Source: Marifrigoribacter sp047730175
GTDB lineage: Bacteria; Bacteroidota; Bacteroidia; Flavobacteriales; Flavobacteriaceae
Reading direction: 5' to 3'
Assembly: GCF_047730175.1 (NCBI RefSeq)
Contig: NZ_CP159833.1
Coordinates: 2,542,001 to 2,606,000 of the forward strand
Length of the DNA: 64,000 nucleotides
Part shown: piece by piece, positions 61,426-64,000 of the stretch
Numbering within the stretch: position 1 is the first letter of the stretch
Layout: every line of letters starts with the position of its first letter
The notes under the pieces: model-generated
Seen by the model: the letters and a program-made list of their open reading frames with translations, nothing else
Database searches by the model: none
What the model was told of the DNA's origin: nothing
Made by a program: the position numbers and the translations under genes

Positions 61426-62448
61426 ATGATGATAGATTTGCGTAGTGATACGTTTACAAAACCAACCCCAGAAATGTTGGAAGCAATATTAAAAGCCGAA
61501 ACAGGGGATGATGTATATAAAGAAGATCCAACTGTTAATGAATTAGAAAGACGTTTTGCTGAATTATTTGGGATGGATCAAGCCTTGTATTTCCCTACTG
61601 GAAGCATGTCTAATCAAGCTGCTATTAAACTGCATACAAACCCAGGAGAACAATTAATTTGTGATGTTTGGGCGCACGTATATAATTATGAGGGAGGAGG
61701 CGCATCTTTTAATAGTGGAGTTTCCTGTAAATTAATAAATGGTACTCGTGGAATGATTACAGCTCAGCAAGTTGAAGCATCTATCAATCCACCAGATTTT
61801 TATCACAGCCCTTTAACAAGTCTAGTATGTCTTGAGAATACTACCAACAAAGGAGGTGGTGCATGTTATGATTTTAATGAAATTAAAAAAATTAAAAAAG
61901 TCTGTGATGATCATAAATTAGGCTTGCATTTAGATGGAGCACGTTTAATGAATGCTTTAGTTGCGAAAAATGAAGACCCTAAAGATTATGGTGCTAACTT
62001 CGATACAATTTCAATTTGCTTAAGCAAAGGCTTAGGAGCGCCAATGGGCACTATTTTAGTGGGTAAATCAAGTTTAATGTACAATGCAATTCGAATTAGA
62101 AAAATCTTAGGAGGAGCTATGCGACAAGTAGGTTTTATGGCAGCAGCAGGGTTATATGCCTTAGATCATCATGTCGATAGATTAGCGATAGACCATCAAA
62201 GAGCTTCAGAGATTGCGTCAATACTTGAAAAACAAAGGTATATAAGTAAAGTTGAGGCTACAGAAACCAATATTGTTATTTTTTATTTACAAGAAGGTAT
62301 TTCAGAAGAAAAATTTATAAATGATCTTTCTAAACATAATGTAATGATAAGCTCTATGGGGCAAGGGAAGTTACGAATCGTAACACATTATGATTACACT
62401 GCAGCAATGCATGATAAATTTTTAGAAATTGTAACTACCTATAACTAG
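61426..62448 (+). CDS. ltaE: Low-specificity L-threonine aldolase (GntG-type PLP-dependent)
   Basis: This 340-residue PLP enzyme cleaves L-(allo-)threonine to glycine and acetaldehyde. The family N-terminus is MIDLRSDTFTKPTPEM; the PLP lysine is in ISICLSKGLGAPMGTILVG; DGARLMNALVA holds the Asp contacting the pyridine nitrogen. The start is the second Met of MMIDLRSD or the first; both lie within 3 bp. It ends an operon with the metalloprotease and small secreted protein, which seems a chance grouping. Confidence 0.93.
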   Translation: MMIDLRSDTFTKPTPEMLEAILKAETGDDVYKEDPTVNELERRFAELFGMDQALYFPTGSMSNQAAIKLHTNPGEQLICDVWAHVYNYEGGGASFNSGVSCKLINGTRGMITAQQVEASINPPDFYHSPLTSLVCLENTTNKGGGACYDFNEIKKIKKVCDDHKLGLHLDGARLMNALVAKNEDPKDYGANFDTISICLSKGLGAPMGTILVGKSSLMYNAIRIRKILGGAMRQVGFMAAAGLYALDHHVDRLAIDHQRASEIASILEKQRYISKVEATETNIVIFYLQEGISEEKFINDLSKHNVMISSMGQGKLRIVTHYDYTAAMHDKFLEIVTTYN

Positions 62449-62449
62449 T

Positions 62450-62477
62450 AAAGGCCTCTTAATTAAGAGGCTTTTTA
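62450..62477 (+). terminator. Terminator after the threonine aldolase gene
   Basis: AAGGCCTCTT pairs with AAGAGGCTTT (one wobble) across AATT, followed by T. Confidence 0.8.
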
Positions 62478-62499
62478 TTTTGCAATAAGTAAAAATACT

Positions 62500-62679
62500 T
62501 TATGTTTCTTTTCTTTGTGCTCTAGGAGCATTTTTTTTATTAGAGGTAATAGTGGTTTTTATTACTCTATCGATGTTTTGTTCTTCAATTAAAACTAAAT
62601 TAAATCTTAATTTAGTTGCCTCTATTTACTTTTGGGTTTCTTTAATTTTATCTATCATTCCCATTAAATCTCCAAGCAT
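62500..62679 (-). pseudogene. YbaB/EbfC nucleoid-protein relic
   Basis: ATG at 62679 gives MLGDLMGMIDKIKETQK, a TAA, then in the same frame IEATKLRFNLVLIEEQN and DRVIKTTITSNKKNAPRAQR to a stop at 62500-62502. YbaB/EbfC proteins start MFGDMMGMM.K.KE.Q.K.E.TK.RL..VL.DEQ. The family is about 105 residues; only about 35 codons after the internal stop still align, then text becomes unrelated. It lies just upstream of the S9 peptidase gene, divergent. A functional ybaB elsewhere would explain its loss here. Confidence 0.6.
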
Positions 62680-62743
62680 ATTTTTTGTTTTTTATTCCAA
62701 ACAAAATTATTACTTTGCTCTCTAATTTAACATGCTATTTGTT

Positions 62744-64000
62744 ATGAAAAATTTAGTGGTATTTTCAATTGTAACAATTATTTTTGCTGCTTCATGTAAT
62801 ACCAAAACAACTTCAAAAAAACATATGAATATAGTTCCCCCAAAAGCCGATAAAGTTGAAAAACATTTAGAAAAGCATGGTGATGTTAGAGTGGATAATT
62901 ACTATTGGCTTAATGATAAGGATGATGATGAGGTCATTGATTATTTAGAGAGAGAAAATGATTATTATGAGAAAATGACAGCTCATACTAAAGATTTTCA
63001 GAAGGATTTATTCGAGGAAATGAAAAGCCGTATTAAAGAAGACGATGAGTCTGTACCTTATAAATTGAATGGATACTATTACATTACTCGATTTGAAAAA
63101 GGAAAAGACTATCCGATTTATACCAGAAAAAAAGAATCATTAGATGCTAAAGAAGAAATTCTATTTAATGTAAATGAAATGGCTGAAGGCTATTCATATT
63201 ATAACTTAAGCGGGATGAGTATAAGTCCGGATAATAAATTAATTTCCTTTGGAGTCGACACATTGAGTAGGAGAAAATATATAATTCACATTAAAAATTT
63301 AGAGACCGGTAAGGTGTATGAAGAAAAAATTCCATTAACTACAGGAGGTTCCACATGGGCGAATGACAATAAAACTTTGTTTTATACTCGTAAGGATGAA
63401 CAGACTCTTCGTGCAGATAGAATCTATAAACATGTTTTAGGAACTAATTCTAAAAAAGATGAGTTAGTTTATACAGAAAAAGATGAAACTTTTGGAACCT
63501 TTGTTTATAAAACAAAGTCAAGAAAATTTCTTGTGATTGGCTCATATAGTACCTTAACTTCAGAATATAGAATATTGAGTGCAGATACTCCAAATGAAAA
63601 ATTTAACTTATTTCAAGAAAGAGAAAGAGGGTTGGAATATAATATTTCTCACTTCGGAAAAGACTTCTATATTCTTACTAATAAGGATAAGGCAATCAAT
63701 TTTAAATTGATGAAAACTTCAGAAGTGAAAACTACTAAAGAACATTGGGAAGAAGTAATTCCTCATAGAAAGGATGTTCTTCTGGAGGGAATTGATATTT
63801 TTAAAGAGTACCTAGTAGTCAATGAAAGAAATAATGGATTAAATAAAATTCATATTAAACCATGGGATAATTCTGAAAGTCATTACTTGCCTTTCAATAC
63901 TGAAACGTATACTGCTTATACCACTCAAAACCCAGAATTTGACACAAAAACACTTAGATACAGTTATACTTCATTAACGACTCCATCTTCTCTTTTAGAT
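62744..64000 (+). CDS. ptrB: S9 family oligopeptidase (PtrB-like), N-terminal part
   Basis: The frame from ATG 62744 runs off the window end (419 codons seen). An in-frame ATG at 62732 is an alternative. A lipobox (IIFAASC, Cys18) suggests a lipoprotein. The N-terminal beta-propeller of prolyl oligopeptidases follows: HGDVRVDNYYWLNDKDDDEV (the typical YxWL), GYYYITRFEKGKDYPIYTRK and AEGYSYYNLSGMSISPDN. The catalytic Ser-Asp-His domain lies beyond the window. It would cleave after basic or proline residues in short peptides, in the periplasm. Confidence 0.88.
   Translation, partial: MKNLVVFSIVTIIFAASCNTKTTSKKHMNIVPPKADKVEKHLEKHGDVRVDNYYWLNDKDDDEVIDYLERENDYYEKMTAHTKDFQKDLFEEMKSRIKEDDESVPYKLNGYYYITRFEKGKDYPIYTRKKESLDAKEEILFNVNEMAEGYSYYNLSGMSISPDNKLISFGVDTLSRRKYIIHIKNLETGKVYEEKIPLTTGGSTWANDNKTLFYTRKDEQTLRADRIYKHVLGTNSKKDELVYTEKDETFGTFVYKTKSRKFLVIGSYSTLTSEYRILSADTPNEKFNLFQERERGLEYNISHFGKDFYILTNKDKAINFKLMKTSEVKTTKEHWEEVIPHRKDVLLEGIDIFKEYLVVNERNNGLNKIHIKPWDNSESHYLPFNTETYTAYTTQNPEFDTKTLRYSYTSLTTPSSLLD

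Noticed and set aside
1..64000. tRNA, rRNA, CRISPR array, prophage or complete insertion sequence
   Set aside because: Intergenic stretches were read for the T-loop GGTTCGAATCC pattern, regular spaced repeats and transposase motifs; none was convincing. RNase P RNA is the only structured RNA gene found.

Overview
The window is a low-GC chromosomal segment from a member of the Flavobacteriaceae (Bacteroidota), probably marine. The lineage call rests on several independent signs: type IX secretion (T9SS) sorting tails, Bacteroidota-type promoters (TTG, about 19 nt, then TAnnTTTG), starts without clear Shine-Dalgarno sites, a DnaX that lacks the usual cysteine cluster, an S1 protein with an acidic N-terminal extension, DUF3822 next to rsmD, and KorAB and MiaE sequences of flavobacterial type. 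Most of the window is ordinary core genome. No CRISPR array, complete insertion sequence, prophage, tRNA or rRNA gene was seen.

Region 1-7 kb is accessory and decaying. It holds an edge-truncated secreted esterase, a broken outer-membrane barrel gene, a small operon that looks like a ribosome-dormancy module (short HPF plus two or three small partners), a lipoprotein with two tandem YdhR-like domains, an AhpD-like secreted protein, two inverted-repeat elements, and a DUF1304 gene fused by deletion to an epimerase remnant. Region 7-13 kb holds csaA, rpsA with a structured leader, pyrR-pyrB, and a small partner gene plus RNase Z. Region 13-16.4 kb is a compact MbnP / di-heme MbnH-like / YHYH-T9SS operon, the best candidate for an unusual metal-handling or protein-modification system. 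Region 16.5-26 kb holds pdxH, sixA-ppx, miaE-dnaX, the RNase P RNA, a frameshifted STAS-like gene, rsmD-DUF3822 and a RecD-like helicase.

Region 26-29 kb starts with a one-polypeptide fusion of CMP-Kdo synthetase (KdsB) and a KdnB-like iron alcohol dehydrogenase, followed by an acyltransferase, which suggests a modified (8-amino-type) Kdo in the lipid A core. It ends with a collapsed leucine-rich-repeat T9SS gene. Region 29-41 kb holds yebC, phhB, an RmlD-like reductase, glsA, gcvT, the NAD(P)HX repair enzyme, a TlpA-like lipoprotein, hutH, a STAS-like paralogue, a DksA-type zinc protein and clpC. Region 41-55 kb holds gyrA-TPR, an NlpC/P60 hydrolase, a thiolase, a PgpH-like c-di-AMP phosphodiesterase, korA-korB and a sodium symporter. 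Region 54.5-64 kb holds a nonsense-mutated gene, prfB with its programmed frameshift, a phosphodiesterase-LamG-T9SS protein, a metalloprotease, an L-threonine aldolase, an ebfC relic and the start of an S9 oligopeptidase.

Two points that gene lists would miss stand out. First, a repeated leader of about 90-115 bp sits immediately upstream of three unrelated genes (the dksA-like gene, the NlpC/P60 gene and pgpH) and runs right up to each start codon (consensus end TAATATAGACACATG). Second, small inactivated genes are unusually frequent: nine loci with frameshifts, stops or deletions in 64 kb.
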